Shown: one piece after another, positions 38,909-48,840 of the stretch
How the letters are laid out: the number at the start of each line of letters is the position of its first letter
How positions within the stretch are numbered: position 1 is the stretch's first letter
Assembly: GCF_004342665.1 (NCBI RefSeq)
Contig: NZ_SMBY01000005.1
Coordinates: 124,001-188,000 of the forward strand
From: Samsonia erythrinae
GTDB taxonomy: Bacteria; Pseudomonadota; Gammaproteobacteria; Enterobacterales; Enterobacteriaceae
Length of the DNA: 64,000 bases
Reading direction: 5' to 3'
Program-made: the position numbers and the translations under genes
Notes under the pieces: generated by a model
What the model saw: only the letters and a program-made list of their open reading frames with translations
What the model was told of the DNA's origin: nothing
Databases searched by the model: none

Positions 38909-39253
38909 CGTAGGTTTTTGCCTCTACAGGTTTAAGAAAGAGAACGTATCGCGACTATCATATCGCCACTAAAAGTAGCACGTTAACACGCTGAATTATT
39001 AAATTTTTCTATTTCTGCCACACGCGTGCATTTTAACCTGACGAAGGGACTGAACATCTTTGCGACAAAAAACACGCCTTCGCTGTGTTATTTCTCTCTA
39101 CGTTTACGCACGATTTAACCACGCGCTTGTATTCTGAAAAAAAGAGTAAAAATAGTGGCATGCTATACTGAGCCAGACCATAATTTACGGGTATACATTG
39201 CGTCGGCAGCGGTTGAGCCAGCCCGACATCTTTGCGACTAAGGAGCCTTTATT
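38909..39253. promoter_or_regulatory. anmK-slyB divergent promoter region
   Basis: A TATACT hexamer at 39164-39169 is a good -10 candidate for slyB. Further upstream, 39101-39117 reads CGTTTA-N5-GATTTA, matching 10 of 12 positions of the PhoP box (direct repeat of (T/G)GTTTA with 5-nt spacing). It lies farther from the -10 than in typical PhoP promoters, so PhoP control is only suggested (slyB is PhoP-regulated in other enterobacteria). Confidence 0.35.
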
Positions 39254-39721
39254 ATGATGAAGCGTTTACTTGTAGTAACCCTTGCAGGTATCACGCTTGC
39301 TGGTTGTGCCAATACCAGTACGCTTTCCGGCGATGTTTACAGCGCATCGGAAGCGAAACAGGTGCAAACCGTTACATACGGGACCATTGTTTCGACTCGC
39401 CCGGTGCAAATTCAGGCGGGAGAGAATTCTGACGTTATCGGCGCGTTGGGGGGGGCGGTGCTGGGAGGCTTTCTGGGCAATACTCTCGGTGGCGGCACGG
39501 GTCGTAGTCTGGCGACAGCCGCAGGCGCAGTGGCAGGCGGCGTAGCGGGTCAAAGCGCAACGGGCGCGCTGAACCGCACACAAGGCATTGAACTGGAAAT
39601 TCGCCGTGATGATGGCAGCACCATCATGGTAGTGCAGAAACAGGGCGATACCAAGTTCAGCGTAGGACAGCGCGTTGCAATGTCCAGCAACGGTCGCAGC
39701 GTTACCGTTTCACCGCGCTAA
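39254..39721 (+). CDS. slyB: SlyB, outer membrane lipoprotein
   Basis: A 155-residue lipoprotein. The signal peptide ends at the lipobox LAGC (Cys near residue 18); a central glycine-zipper segment (ALGGAVLGGFLGNTLGGGTG) is followed by the C-terminal QRVAMSSNGRSVTVSPR. In E. coli and Salmonella SlyB is PhoP-dependent and stabilises outer-membrane proteins under stress. It is convergent with slyA. Confidence 0.94.
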   Translation: MMKRLLVVTLAGITLAGCANTSTLSGDVYSASEAKQVQTVTYGTIVSTRPVQIQAGENSDVIGALGGAVLGGFLGNTLGGGTGRSLATAAGAVAGGVAGQSATGALNRTQGIELEIRRDDGSTIMVVQKQGDTKFSVGQRVAMSSNGRSVTVSPR

Positions 39722-39728
39722 ACATGAC

Positions 39729-39761
39729 GTGACGATCGCTGATGTTTACAGCGATCGTCAC
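39729..39761 (+). terminator. very stable hairpin after slyB
   Basis: GTGACGATCGCTG and CAGCGATCGTCAC form a perfect 13-bp stem with a 7-nt loop, 7 bp beyond the stop. There is no T-run, so it may protect the 3' end or act as a rho-assisted terminator. Between it and the slyA stop at 40017 no other feature was seen. Confidence 0.55.
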
Positions 39762-40016
39762 AATGAACCATCAATTCCCGGCAGATACGCATCTCAAGCT
39801 GGAACTCCCTACTACATGACTTGTGCCCCAGTAACATCCTTCAGCAAACAGACCAAGCCACATTGTCCGCTCGAACGCGGCCCGCAGGCAGAAGTCAACC
39901 GAGCAGGACAATGTTTCCATTGATCAAAACGAAGACTAACGTTTTGTCTGAAACTCGAATGATGTTGAGTAAAATATTGCGGGATTTAATTCTCCATTTG
40001 CGTAAGTCAAATTTCG

Positions 40017-40454
40017 CTACGCTTGATTGTCATGCAATGCCAATATATTTTTCTCAAGGCGCGCAACCAGCAACGCTAATTCATCGACCTGCTCTGGCGT
40101 AATACCAAATAGCACTTCGCTACGCGTATGACTAATTACGTTATTGACCGCCTGAATTATCGGTTCAGCGGCTTCGGTCAGCATAATACGTTTTGCCCGA
40201 CGATCGTGTGAACAAACGTGACGAGTGATCAGCCCTTTTTCCTCAAGCTGATCCAGCGTCCGAACTAATGAAGGTTGCTCAATCCCAATCGCTTTAGCCA
40301 ATTGAATTTGTGACTGACCTGGCGGCAAATGATATATGTTATGCAGCGTAACCCAATGCGTCTGTGTCAGTTCAAGCGGTTTTAAACGATGATCGACCAG
40401 TGCACGCCAAACACGCACCAGACGGGCTAAATCAGATCCTAATGGCAATTCCAT
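40017..40454 (-). CDS. slyA: SlyA/Hor, MarR-family transcriptional regulator
   Basis: A 145-residue winged-helix regulator. [20 protein letters not shown] and the DNA-recognition region [20 protein letters not shown] match SlyA; the sequence is especially close to Hor of Pectobacterium, which controls antibiotic and exoenzyme production. The ATG at 40454 has AGGAG 5 nt upstream; a GTG lies one codon earlier. SlyA often relieves H-NS repression of virulence genes. Confidence 0.94.
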   Translation of the reverse strand: MELPLGSDLARLVRVWRALVDHRLKPLELTQTHWVTLHNIYHLPPGQSQIQLAKAIGIEQPSLVRTLDQLEEKGLITRHVCSHDRRAKRIMLTEAAEPIIQAVNNVISHTRSEVLFGITPEQVDELALLVARLEKNILALHDNQA

Positions 40455-40684
40455 CACCTCTCCTTATTGTTAGCACGCTAATTTACATCCCTGGATTGCA
40501 ATCAACTCTGATTTATAAAATGAAAAACGACTTTATTGTTGTAGAAAATAGAACTATCGCGGAACGGATTCTATCAAATAAAAATCTTTTAAAAATGATC
40601 TTAAGCCTATTTTATTCAGTCGAAGCGCTTCTGCGGCGCTTAAACAAAACTTTCAGTAAAAAAAATTCAGTAAGACAAGATAAT

Positions 40685-40924
40685 CTAAAACAATGATGGC
40701 TGATTGGACTCTGCGGGCATATCAGTTTTATCTGAACGATTTAATCGTCTCAGTCTCTGTCGACACAGACGCAGCACATCCTGTTTTTGCGTATCACTCA
40801 TTTGTCCCCAATGAAAGCGTTCATGGCGGTTGCGAAGGCAACCACGGCAATACCCGCGTTCATCCGTCTGACAAATGCCACGACAAGGATTAGGGACGGC
40901 AAAGAGTTCAAGTTGCTCTGGCAC
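40685..40924 (-). CDS. ydhL: YdhL, DUF1289 cysteine-rich small protein
   Basis: A 79-residue protein with the DUF1289 metal-binding-like cysteine pattern PCRGICQTDERGYCRGC near the N-terminus, followed by a basic helix and the C-terminal SNQPSLF seen in E. coli YdhL. The GTG at 40924, preceded by a GGGGGG run, matches the E. coli start; the frame runs upstream to 40981 without support. Function unknown. Confidence 0.85.
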   Translation of the reverse strand: MPEQLELFAVPNPCRGICQTDERGYCRGCLRNRHERFHWGQMSDTQKQDVLRLCRQRLRRLNRSDKTDMPAESNQPSLF

Positions 40925-41214
40925 AATATCCCCCCCTTCTACCCTGCTATTTATTGAAGCCCCGTTCTTGATTGCTGGCAAGTGCCGACAGACGCTAATA
41001 ACCCCAATAATTAGGTAACCATTGTATTCATTGACGATTTTCTACTATTGCACGGCAGGAGAAAACAGTCCTCACGTATTCGTTACGCCCGCCAATATAC
41101 GTTTTAACACAAACCTCACTACAGTGTCGCATTTTTAGCATCATCGCAACAGTTTGGACTCTACGGAGGCACGGCGTTATACTTCCCTTTTGTAGCATTT
41201 TTAACGAGGATATT

Positions 41215-41622
41215 ATGCGTTTACTTCACACCATGCTGCGTGTAGGCGATTTACAGCGCGCGATTGATTTCTATACTCAGGTTCTGGGAATGCGTGTATT
41301 ACGTACCAGCGAGAACACCGAATACAAATACACGCTGGCTTTCGTCGGTTATCAGGAAGAAAGCGAAGGCGCGGTAATCGAGCTGACCTACAATTGGGGT
41401 GTGGATAGCTACGATCTGGGCAATGCATACGGTCACATCGCGCTGGGCGTTGACGATGTGGCGGCCACCTGCGAACGTATCCGCAAAGCGGGCGGCAACG
41501 TAACACGGGAAGCCGGCCCGGTCAAAGGTGGTACAACCATCATCGCTTTTATTGAAGATCCAGACGGTTATAAAATTGAACTGATCGAAAACGCCCACTC
41601 CGGTAAAGGCCTCGGTCACTAA
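41215..41622 (+). CDS. gloA: lactoylglutathione lyase (glyoxalase I)
   Basis: A 135-residue glyoxalase of the nickel-dependent type. Metal ligands fit His5 (RLLHTMLRV), Glu56 (VIELTYNW), His74 (YGHIALG) and Glu122 (KIELIEN). It converts the methylglyoxal-glutathione hemithioacetal to lactoylglutathione. AACGAGGATATT precedes the ATG. Confidence 0.95.
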   Translation: MRLLHTMLRVGDLQRAIDFYTQVLGMRVLRTSENTEYKYTLAFVGYQEESEGAVIELTYNWGVDSYDLGNAYGHIALGVDDVAATCERIRKAGGNVTREAGPVKGGTTIIAFIEDPDGYKIELIENAHSGKGLGH

Positions 41623-41636
41623 TTCCCCCGCACAAC

Positions 41637-41665
41637 ACAGGTGCTGTGTCGGCACCTGTTCTTTC
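41637..41665 (+). terminator. intrinsic terminator of gloA
   Basis: ACAGGTGC and GCACCTGT form a perfect 8-bp stem with a 7-nt loop, followed by TCTTTCC. Confidence 0.65.
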
Positions 41666-41773
41666 CCCGCCCTTTTCCCGTCTTTTCCTCCGGTTGAAAT
41701 GGCCGCGGCATGCTGCATCTCCCGTCAAAGTTTGTAATAATGCGCGCTGCGTTTTCTGAGAATTAAGAGACTA

Positions 41774-42451
41774 ATGGCTGATAAAAGTGATCTGAACGCC
41801 CTGAGCGGTCGTTTCCGCGGGTTTTACCCGGTAGTGATTGATGTTGAAACCGCTGGATTTAATGCGAAAACCGATGCCTTGCTGGAAGTTGCAGCGGTAA
41901 CATTAAAAATGGATCAAGACGGTTGGTTGCAGTCAGATGAAACCCTGCATTTCCATGTCGCTCCCTTTGAAGGCGCGATCCTGGAACCGGCTGCGCTGGC
42001 GTTTAACGGCATTGACCCCGCTAACCCGCTGCGTGGTGCGGTGAGTGAATATGAGGCGCTACACGAAATATTCAAGGTCGTGCGTAAAGGGATTAAGGAT
42101 CAAGGCTGCAACCGGGCAATCATCGTCGCGCATAATGCCACCTTCGATCACAGTTTTATCATGGCCGCCGCAGAACGCTGTAGCCTGAAGCGTAATCCAT
42201 TTCACCCTTTCGCTACTTTCGATACCGCTGCGCTCAGCGGGCTGGTTTTAGGCCAAACGGTGCTGGCCAAAGCCTGTATCACCGCCGGTATTCCATTTGA
42301 CGCCAGTCAGGCGCATTCCGCCTTATATGATACTAACCAGACAGCCCTGTTGTTCTGTGAATTGGTTAACCGCTGGAAACGTCTGGGTGGGTGGCCGATT
42401 GCACCGGATGAAAATGCCCAGAAAGAGCCGTCGGTCAAGGGAAGAGCATAA
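41774..42451 (+). CDS. rnt: ribonuclease T
   Basis: A 225-residue DEDDh exoribonuclease that trims 3' ends of tRNA and other stable RNAs. Exo I is [10 protein letters not shown] (about 21-30), Exo II includes [10 protein letters not shown], and Exo III includes the His/Asp of [11 protein letters not shown]. The gene lhr that follows rnt in E. coli is absent; grxD is convergent here. Confidence 0.95.
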   Translation: MADKSDLNALSGRFRGFYPVVIDVETAGFNAKTDALLEVAAVTLKMDQDGWLQSDETLHFHVAPFEGAILEPAALAFNGIDPANPLRGAVSEYEALHEIFKVVRKGIKDQGCNRAIIVAHNATFDHSFIMAAAERCSLKRNPFHPFATFDTAALSGLVLGQTVLAKACITAGIPFDASQAHSALYDTNQTALLFCELVNRWKRLGGWPIAPDENAQKEPSVKGRA

Positions 42452-42455
42452 AAAA

Positions 42456-42514
42456 CGGGTGCGCATGGCACCCGCTTAATTCCCGTCACACCGGCATAAA
42501 CGCGCCCGGTGTGA
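42456..42514. terminator. tandem terminator hairpins between rnt and grxD
   Basis: The first hairpin, CGGGTGC/GCACCCG (42456-42474), is followed on the grxD strand by TTTTTT. A second, TCACACCGG/CCGGTGTGA (42486-42514, 9 bp), lies closer to grxD. Together they end both convergent transcripts. Confidence 0.75.
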
Positions 42515-42533
42515 TAATACGCTGGCTGAAAAA

Positions 42534-42884
42534 TTACTCTTGATCGGCCTGCTGCGCTTTGTATTTATCTGCCGTCTCTTTGATCAGCTGTTGCAGTTCA
42601 CCACGCTGATACATTTCAATCACGATATCACAACCGCCTACCAGCTCGCCGTCTACCCACAATTGAGGGAATGTCGGCCAGTTCGCATACTTCGGCAGTT
42701 CCGCTCGAATATCCGGATTCTGTAAGATATCAACATAAGCAAAACGTTCGCCACATGAAGACAAAGCCTGAACGGCCTGTGCGGAAAAACCGCAGCTCGG
42801 CAGCTTTGGAGAACCTTTCATGTACAACAGAATCGGGTTTTCAGCAATCTGACGCTGAATTTTTTCAATTGTCGGTGTTGTCAT
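42534..42884 (-). CDS. grxD: monothiol glutaredoxin 4
   Basis: A 116-residue monothiol glutaredoxin with the CGFS active site (KLPSCGFSAQ, about 28-37) and glutathione-binding residues WPTFPQLWVDGELVGGCDI. It binds and transfers a [2Fe-2S] cluster shared with BolA. In its leader, GGTTGGC/GCCAACC (42911-42932) forms a 7-bp hairpin. Confidence 0.95.
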   Translation of the reverse strand: MTTPTIEKIQRQIAENPILLYMKGSPKLPSCGFSAQAVQALSSCGERFAYVDILQNPDIRAELPKYANWPTFPQLWVDGELVGGCDIVIEMYQRGELQQLIKETADKYKAQQADQE

Positions 42885-43358
42885 CTTCTTGCTTCCTTAA
42901 ATCTATAGGTGGTTGGCGCCCACAGGCCAACCATGAGTCGCCACCAGATAGTATGGCAACGACATTGACTCGATGACATTGTACCGATGCCGGCAGCCAC
43001 AAAAAAACGCCATTTTTTGTAGGGTTATATTCTTCTCATGCACATGATTGTTACTGCAATCAACGCCAAAGCCGCGGCTCAATCAAACCCAAAAACAAAC
43101 CATAATACTTTTTTACTATTTTTGATTAATACAGCGCCAACGACTTTTCATCATGCGTTTATCAGAAATACTGCACGGATTGTTGAAAGGAACAGATAAA
43201 AAAACACTTCCCGGATCATGTCAGATCACCGGCATGGACAGCCTGACGCCAAAACAACTGCGCCTCCAAAAGAGGCGCGGATAAAAAAAGCGTTTCGGTT
43301 CAGAAAGGATCGCCATCCCGCGCACGGCGAACGAAATGTATCACTTGCGCAATGCCGC
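42885..43358. other. grxD-ynhF intergenic region
   Basis: This 474-bp stretch contains the grxD promoter side and the 3' end of ynhF. In E. coli, mepH, sodB and ydhP lie between these genes; none is present here. Apart from the grxD leader hairpin and the ynhF terminator no feature was recognised. A 101-codon frame at 43218-43523 is antisense to ynhF and has no family resemblance. Confidence 0.5.
43260..43278 (-). terminator. terminator of ynhF
   Basis: On the ynhF strand GCGCCTC-TTTTG-GAGGCGC is a perfect 7-bp stem, followed by AGTTGTTTTGG. It lies 80 bp after the ynhF stop. Confidence 0.6.
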
Positions 43359-43448
43359 TCAGTTCAGCACGGCAACAAAACTAAATACGATGATTACCGC
43401 CAGCGCGCCGACCGTTGTCAACAGAGACATCTTCAGATTTGTATCCAT
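43359..43448 (-). CDS. ynhF: YnhF, 29-residue membrane protein
   Basis: A 29-residue frame reading MDTNLKMSLLTTVGALAVI followed by a hydrophobic tail ending in VAVLN. Length and N-terminus (M-x-T-[ND]-LK-x-SL-x-TT) match E. coli YnhF, which is also encoded next to purR on the opposite strand. One transmembrane helix covers about residues 8-27. The ATG has AAGGAGTGG 5 nt upstream. The function of YnhF is not established. Confidence 0.85.
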   Translation of the reverse strand: MDTNLKMSLLTTVGALAVIIVFSFVAVLN

Positions 43449-43492
43449 AAACCACTCCTTACTTTGCAATCACATTCATTCGAAAGGGCTAG

Positions 43493-43508
43493 CTTAAACC
43501 CGTTTAAG
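43493..43508. promoter_or_regulatory. palindrome upstream of ynhF
   Basis: CTTAAAC-CC-GTTTAAG is an inverted repeat with perfect 7-bp half-sites, 45-60 bp upstream of the ynhF start, where a promoter would lie. It may be an operator for ynhF; no known regulator consensus was matched. Confidence 0.4.
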
Positions 43509-43753
43509 TCAGTGTCGCCATAAAAACAGAATCAGAATGATTTTTTCATATTTCGGGTAAAAAATCCCGGACCGATGCCTCACTAATAGCACAAATTAGT
43601 CCTTCCCCTTTCACGATAAATCGGACACAATCCGCTGTTTACGAAAACGCTGCGTAACCGTCGAAAAACGTCAACCCAGATCCCTTCGGTGTAACATTCG
43701 GCATTCTCCTTCTGAAATACTGTTTATTCACTTGGAAGAAGAATTTAAAACGT

Positions 43754-43769
43754 AGGCAAACGATTAACA
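43754..43769. promoter_or_regulatory. PurR-box-like operator at purR
   Basis: AGGCAAACGATTAACA, 45 bp upstream of the purR start, resembles the PUR box (ACGCAAACGTTTGCGT) at 10 of 16 positions with an intact GCAAACG core. In E. coli purR is autorepressed through such a site. Confidence 0.5.
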
Positions 43770-43813
43770 ATATACTTACGTCTGTAACAAGTAAGTCCAG
43801 GAGTCATTTGTAG

Positions 43814-44839
43814 ATGGCAACGATTAAAGATGTGGCAAAACGTGCTGGCGTTTCCACCACAACCGTATCGCACGTGATCAATAAAACACGTTTCGTCGCC
43901 GAAGAGACCAAGGCCGCCGTCAGGGCAGCAATCAAAGAATTGCACTATTCACCCAGCGCCGTCGCTCGCAGCCTCAAAGTTAATCACACCAAATCCATCG
44001 GGTTGCTAGCCACATCCAGCGAAGCGCCCTATTTCGCCGAGATCATTGAAGCCATTGAGAATAGCTGTTATGCCAAAGGCTATACGCTGATATTGTGTAA
44101 TTCCCATAATGATATCGCTAAACAGCGCGCCTATCTTTCCATGCTGGCACAAAAACGCGTTGATGGCCTGTTGGTGATGTGCGCCGAATATCCACCTGAG
44201 CTCTTAGCCATGCTGGAAGATTATCGTGGTATCCCGATGGTCGTTATGGACTGGGGCCAGGCACACAACGATTTCACCGATACGATTATTGATAATGCCT
44301 TTGAAGGCGGCTATATGGCTGGCCGCTACCTCATTGAACGCGGCCATCGCGATATTGGCGCCATTCCCGGTATTCAGGAACGGAACACCGGAAGTGGTCG
44401 CTATCTCGGTTTTTTAAAAGCGTTGAAGGAAGCCGATATCAGCCTACGTGAAGAGTGGGTGGTTCAGGGGGATTTCGAACCTGAATCTGGTTATAAAGCC
44501 ATGCACCGGATCCTCTCACAGAAACAGCGTCCAACAGCCGTGTTCTGCGGCGGCGACATAATGGCGATGGGCGCTATCTGCGCCGCGGACGAACTGGGGT
44601 TACGCGTGCCGCAGGATATTTCGGTGATCGGTTATGACAATGTACGCCATGCCCGTTTCTTCACGCCTGCGCTGACTACCATTCATCAGCCCAAAGAGCG
44701 GCTGGGCCAGTCGGCTTTCGCCATGTTGCTGGATCGTATTACCAGCAAACGCGAAGATGCTCAGGTCATTGAAGTGCATCCGACGCTGATTGAACGCCGC
44801 TCTGTCGCCGACGGCCCGTTCCGCGATTACCGTCGTTAG
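43814..44839 (+). CDS. purR: PurR, purine repressor
   Basis: A 341-residue LacI-family repressor of the same length as E. coli PurR. The helix-turn-helix [20 protein letters not shown] (3-22) and hinge helix [12 protein letters not shown] are conserved, as is the purine-binding domain ([20 protein letters not shown]). With hypoxanthine or guanine as corepressor it represses purine biosynthesis. Confidence 0.96.
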   Translation: MATIKDVAKRAGVSTTTVSHVINKTRFVAEETKAAVRAAIKELHYSPSAVARSLKVNHTKSIGLLATSSEAPYFAEIIEAIENSCYAKGYTLILCNSHNDIAKQRAYLSMLAQKRVDGLLVMCAEYPPELLAMLEDYRGIPMVVMDWGQAHNDFTDTIIDNAFEGGYMAGRYLIERGHRDIGAIPGIQERNTGSGRYLGFLKALKEADISLREEWVVQGDFEPESGYKAMHRILSQKQRPTAVFCGGDIMAMGAICAADELGLRVPQDISVIGYDNVRHARFFTPALTTIHQPKERLGQSAFAMLLDRITSKREDAQVIEVHPTLIERRSVADGPFRDYRR

Positions 44840-45260
44840 TCGCTGCGAGATCGCACGACGACTTTTCTTATTTTTTCCGGTTTTCATCTTTTGCTTCAGC
44901 CAATGTGCTTGTACGCTGGCTGAAGCAGTCATAAACTGAATTCTGCTTTTAACGCGGCAAAGCCGCTACTCCTATAAGTATTACAATCCGTCGTCATGTT
45001 ATGGCCATATCGGCCATGTATTTTAATCGCAAACGGACGTGCGGCTTTCATCGATCAATGTGCAATGTGCGTTTCTGATGAGCGTCTGTAGAACTTTCTC
45101 TGGGTTTTCTATCCGATAACCGGACGCGTATTGGCATCAATCACGTCCCTGTCGTTTGACATTTTTTGCCGGCATCACCGTCAGTGGGACAGACCTAGAC
45201 CATGCGGTCGCAGTCCAGCCAATGTGTATGCGGCTTAAAGTACAGGTATGGGGAGAAGCG
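44840..45260. other. purR-cfa intergenic region
   Basis: This 421-bp gap begins with a 10-bp perfect hairpin, GCTTCAGCCA/TGGCTGAAGC (44893-44926, 14-nt loop), a likely purR terminator or 3'-end structure followed by a loose TCTGCTTTT. The remainder must hold the cfa promoters; a long 5' leader is known for E. coli cfa. No small gene or named site was recognised. Confidence 0.45.
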
Positions 45261-46412
45261 ATGAGTTCATGGTCTAGTGAGGAGTGGGGTTGTGATAACG
45301 ACCCCTGGTGTCAAATCATGCAGGATATGTTGTCTGCGGCGGATATAAGAATCAACGGTTCCCGTCCTTTCGACATTCATGTCAACCATCCTGGGTTTTT
45401 TAAACGCGTGTTACGGGAGGGATCGCTGGGGCTGGGAGAAAGCTACATGGATGAGTGGTGGACGTGTGCGCGACTGGATATGTTTTTCCATCGCGTCCTG
45501 CTCGCCCAACTGGAGGACAAACTCCCCCGACGTCTACACGACCTGACACGAGTCGCCATCGCCCGCGTGACCAACCTGCAATCGCGCAAGCGTGCCCGTG
45601 TGGTCGGTGAAATGCATTACGATTTGGGTAATGACCTCTTTAGCCTCATGTTAGATCCTTACATGCAATATTCCTGTGCTTATTGGAAACAGGCGCAAAC
45701 GTTGGAACAGGCACAGGAAGATAAACTCAATATGATTTGTGAGAAACTCCAACTCAAACCTGGCATGACGCTACTGGATATCGGCTGTGGCTGGGGAGGA
45801 TTAGCCGAGTTCGCCGCGCGTCGCTACAAGGTGTCCGTTTACGGCATCACCATATCCAAAGAACAACAGGCGCTGGCGCAGCAGCGCTGTCAGGGTTTGA
45901 ACGTCACCATTGCGCGGCAGGATTACCGCGATCTCGATCGGCCATTCGACCGCGTGGTATCGGTAGGCATGTTTGAACATGTCGGTCCGCGTAATTATGA
46001 TCGCTACTTTCACGTCGCGCGCCGCTGCCTCAAACCCGACGGGTTATTCCTGCTGCATACTATCGGAGCCAATAAGACTAACCCGCATATCGACCCCTGG
46101 ATCAATAAATACATTTTTCCCAACGGCTGCATTCCATCCATACAACACATCGCACAGGCCAGCGAGCCTTATATGGTGATGGAGGACTGGCACAATTTCG
46201 GCGCCGACTATGATCGTACCCTCATGGCATGGCATACGCGTTTTCAACAAAGCTGGCCCCAGCTTTCTACACGCTACTCCTCCCGCTTCCATCGGATGTT
46301 CAGTTACTATCTGAATGCTTGCGCAGGCGCGTTCAGAGCGAGAGATCTCCAGCTTTGGCAAATCGTATTCAGTCGAAATGGGATTGACGGCGGGTTACGC
46401 GTTCCGCGTTGA
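45261..46412 (+). CDS. cfa: cyclopropane-fatty-acyl-phospholipid synthase
   Basis: A 383-residue SAM-dependent enzyme that methylenates unsaturated acyl chains in membrane phospholipids. The SAM-binding motif is LLDIGCGWGGLAEFAA; EGSLGLGESYMDEWW and the C-terminal YYLNACAGAFRARDLQLWQ are family hallmarks. The start at 45261 follows GGGGAG and matches the E. coli protein; the frame runs further upstream without support. Cfa helps in acid and stationary-phase survival. Confidence 0.95.
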   Translation: MSSWSSEEWGCDNDPWCQIMQDMLSAADIRINGSRPFDIHVNHPGFFKRVLREGSLGLGESYMDEWWTCARLDMFFHRVLLAQLEDKLPRRLHDLTRVAIARVTNLQSRKRARVVGEMHYDLGNDLFSLMLDPYMQYSCAYWKQAQTLEQAQEDKLNMICEKLQLKPGMTLLDIGCGWGGLAEFAARRYKVSVYGITISKEQQALAQQRCQGLNVTIARQDYRDLDRPFDRVVSVGMFEHVGPRNYDRYFHVARRCLKPDGLFLLHTIGANKTNPHIDPWINKYIFPNGCIPSIQHIAQASEPYMVMEDWHNFGADYDRTLMAWHTRFQQSWPQLSTRYSSRFHRMFSYYLNACAGAFRARDLQLWQIVFSRNGIDGGLRVPR

Positions 46413-46450
46413 CAAAAAAGGAAAACCGGATGGCGGCCGCTATCCGGTTT
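46411..46450. terminator. bidirectional terminator between cfa and ribE
   Basis: AAACCGGAT and ATCCGGTTT (46423-46450) form a perfect 9-bp stem with a 10-nt loop. On the ribE strand it is followed by TCCTTTTTTGTC, a good T-run; on the cfa strand the tail is weaker. Confidence 0.8.
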
Positions 46451-46471
46451 AACAGCCTAAGGATGCGGAAT

Positions 46472-47107
46472 TCAATCCTCATGGGTTGCGTCGTTTGCCT
46501 GCTTACTGGCCAACACCCGCTCTACCGTATCCACCACGGCCTGCGTTTGTGGATCGATTTCGATATTAACGTGATGTCCAAGGCGTTTCTGTCCCAGCGT
46601 AGTGCGGCTCAACGTTTCCGGAATCAAATGCACACAAAAACGTCCTCGTGTCACTTCGCCTACCGTCAGGCTGATGCCGTCAATCCCGATGAAACCCTTA
46701 TGCAACACATATCTCATCAGCGCTTCATCCGCCAGCCGGAACCAGATCTGATAATTGTTTTCAGAAACCTGAATTCTCACCACTTCCGCAGTACACATGA
46801 TGTGACCCGACATCATGTGTCCACCAATTTCATCGCCAAATTTTGCCGCCCGTTCAATATTGACCATATCGCCTTCTTGCAACTGGCCCAAATTCGTCAG
46901 GCGTAAGGTTTCCCTCATGAGGTCAAAGCTGACGCGATCGCCTTCAATAGACGTGACCGTCAGACAGCAGCCGTTGTGTGCGACTGAAGCGCCAGGCGCA
47001 AGCCCTGACAAGAGTTCCGGCGCGAGTTGAATAACGTGTGTACGGAAATTGGATTTTTCTTCAATCGACACCACACGCGCAGTGCCCTGAACAATACCGG
47101 TGAACAT
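46472..47107 (-). CDS. ribE: riboflavin synthase, alpha subunit
   Basis: A 211-residue enzyme (named ribC or ribE in different sources) made of two tandem lumazine-binding domains. [12 protein letters not shown] starts the first domain, [16 protein letters not shown] lies within it and [12 protein letters not shown] in the second. It dismutates two dimethylribityl-lumazines to riboflavin. It is divergent from mdtK, as in E. coli. Confidence 0.95.
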   Translation of the reverse strand: MFTGIVQGTARVVSIEEKSNFRTHVIQLAPELLSGLAPGASVAHNGCCLTVTSIEGDRVSFDLMRETLRLTNLGQLQEGDMVNIERAAKFGDEIGGHMMSGHIMCTAEVVRIQVSENNYQIWFRLADEALMRYVLHKGFIGIDGISLTVGEVTRGRFCVHLIPETLSRTTLGQKRLGHHVNIEIDPQTQAVVDTVERVLASKQANDATHED

Positions 47108-47407
47108 ACGGTTTGCCTCTTAGCTACAAAGGAATGACTGCGTGCAGTGTGCACGATATTCCCCGGAAAACAAACGGGAATAGCGCATTAACGACCACGG
47201 CAAGCGCTGCGTAAAAGCAGATATATTCATTCTCACGCTGATTTATTTTCATTACACCGCTACAATACCTGTTCCGCTTCATTCCGAACGGCTTTCACAT
47301 CCCGAACATTCATTCTGCTATATCTTCATCGTTCAAGAAACCCGTGCTCACGCAGCCTGAAATGAAGAATGGTGGGGTATCAAGTTTAATATTCAAGGAA
47401 GGTATTC

Positions 47408-48781
47408 GTGCAACAGTATCTGGCAGAAGCGCGTAAACTCATCGTACTCGCTGTTCCTGTCATCATTGCGCAAGTGTCCCAAACATCAATGGGTGTGGTT
47501 GATACGATCATGGCTGGCGCTTATAGCGCCACCGATATGGCCGCCGTTGCTGTGGGAACCTCTATTTGGTTACCCGCCATTCTTTTCGGTCATGGCCTGC
47601 TGCTGGCGCTGACGCCGGTTGTCGCACAGCTCAACGGTTCTGGCCGTCGCGATCGTATTGCTCATCAGGTACGGCAATCTTTTTTTCTGGCCGCCGTGAT
47701 TTCTCTGCTGACCATGCTGGTGCTGTATCAGGGCGAGTATGCCATTAATCTGATGAGCGCCGACGCGCCCGAACTGACGGCAAAAGCCATCGGCTATCTG
47801 CACGCGTTATTATGGGGCGTACCCGGCTATCTGTTCTATCAGGTTTTGCGCTGCCAGTGCGAAGGGCTGTCCAAGACCTATCCCGGCATGATGATTGGCT
47901 TCATCGGGTTGTTAATCAATATTCCGATTAATTATGCTTTTATCCACGGGAAATTCGGTATGCCTGAATTAGGCGGCGTAGGCTGTGGCGTCGCGACAGC
48001 CTCGGTTTACTGGATCATGATGTTATTGATGATGTTCTATACCCGACATGCTGCCTGGCTACGTGATATCCGCCTTCATCGTCCAACCTTTCGCCCCGAT
48101 TTCGCCATCCTGAAACGCCTGTTTGGTCTCGGATTACCCATTGCGCTGGCACTGCTTTTTGAAGTCACGCTGTTTGCTGTAGTCGCGCTGCTGGTGTTGC
48201 CGCTGGGCGTCGTTGACGTCGCCGGTCACCAGATTGCCCTGAACTTCAGTTCCCTGATGTTCGTCCTTCCGCTCTCAATCGGGGTTGCGACAACCATTCG
48301 CGTTGGCCATCGCTTAGGAGAAGGCTCAACAGAGGATGCCCGTATTGCCGCGTATACCGGTATCATAACCGGCGTGTTGCTCGCCAGTTGTACCGCAATT
48401 TTCACCACGCTGCTGCGTGAACCCATCGCCCTGCTCTACAATCAGGATCCGCTGGTTGTGGCAATGGCCTCGCAGCTCATGCTGCTGGCTGCCATCTACC
48501 AAATCTCCGACGCCGTTCAGGTCATCGGCAGCGGCGTATTGCGCGGCTACAAGGATACCCGTTCCATTTTTTATATTACGTTTACGTCGTATTGGGTATT
48601 AGGGTTACCGAGCGGTTACCTGCTGGCCTTGACGGACGTCATCGTGCCGCGCATGGGGCCGTCGGGTTTCTGGATTGGTTTCATCATTGGCCTGACAGCC
48701 GCGGCGATGATGATGGTAACAAGAATCCGTTTTCTTCAACGTCAACCCGCCGCGCAGATTTTAGCGCGGGCCGCTAAATAA
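47408..48781 (+). CDS. mdtK: MdtK (NorM), MATE multidrug efflux pump
   Basis: A 457-residue Na+- or H+-coupled antiporter with about 12 membrane segments. [20 protein letters not shown] near the first helix, [13 protein letters not shown] near the seventh and [15 protein letters not shown] are typical of NorM. It starts with GTG after AAGGAAGG. It exports fluoroquinolones, dyes and other cations. The 300-bp gap to ribE holds both promoters; nothing specific was identified in it. Confidence 0.95.
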   Translation: MQQYLAEARKLIVLAVPVIIAQVSQTSMGVVDTIMAGAYSATDMAAVAVGTSIWLPAILFGHGLLLALTPVVAQLNGSGRRDRIAHQVRQSFFLAAVISLLTMLVLYQGEYAINLMSADAPELTAKAIGYLHALLWGVPGYLFYQVLRCQCEGLSKTYPGMMIGFIGLLINIPINYAFIHGKFGMPELGGVGCGVATASVYWIMMLLMMFYTRHAAWLRDIRLHRPTFRPDFAILKRLFGLGLPIALALLFEVTLFAVVALLVLPLGVVDVAGHQIALNFSSLMFVLPLSIGVATTIRVGHRLGEGSTEDARIAAYTGIITGVLLASCTAIFTTLLREPIALLYNQDPLVVAMASQLMLLAAIYQISDAVQVIGSGVLRGYKDTRSIFYITFTSYWVLGLPSGYLLALTDVIVPRMGPSGFWIGFIIGLTAAAMMMVTRIRFLQRQPAAQILARAAK

Positions 48782-48815
48782 CGTTTACCCCGTTGAATAT
48801 CTGGGTCATTCGGGG

Positions 48816-48840
48816 TGCGTGAGGGCCATTGGCCCACGCA
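48816..48840 (+). terminator. hairpin after mdtK
   Basis: TGCGT-GA-GGGCC-ATT-GGCCC-ACGCA forms a two-part stem with a small bulge, about 35 bp beyond mdtK. No T-run follows. The rest of the gap to the tRNA shows no gene. Confidence 0.4.

Noticed and set aside
40520..40696. 58-codon frame (MKNDFIVVEN start) between slyA and ydhL
   Set aside because: No Shine-Dalgarno upstream, AT-rich, not recognised, and its end overlaps the ydhL 3' end. It could be real but support is too thin.
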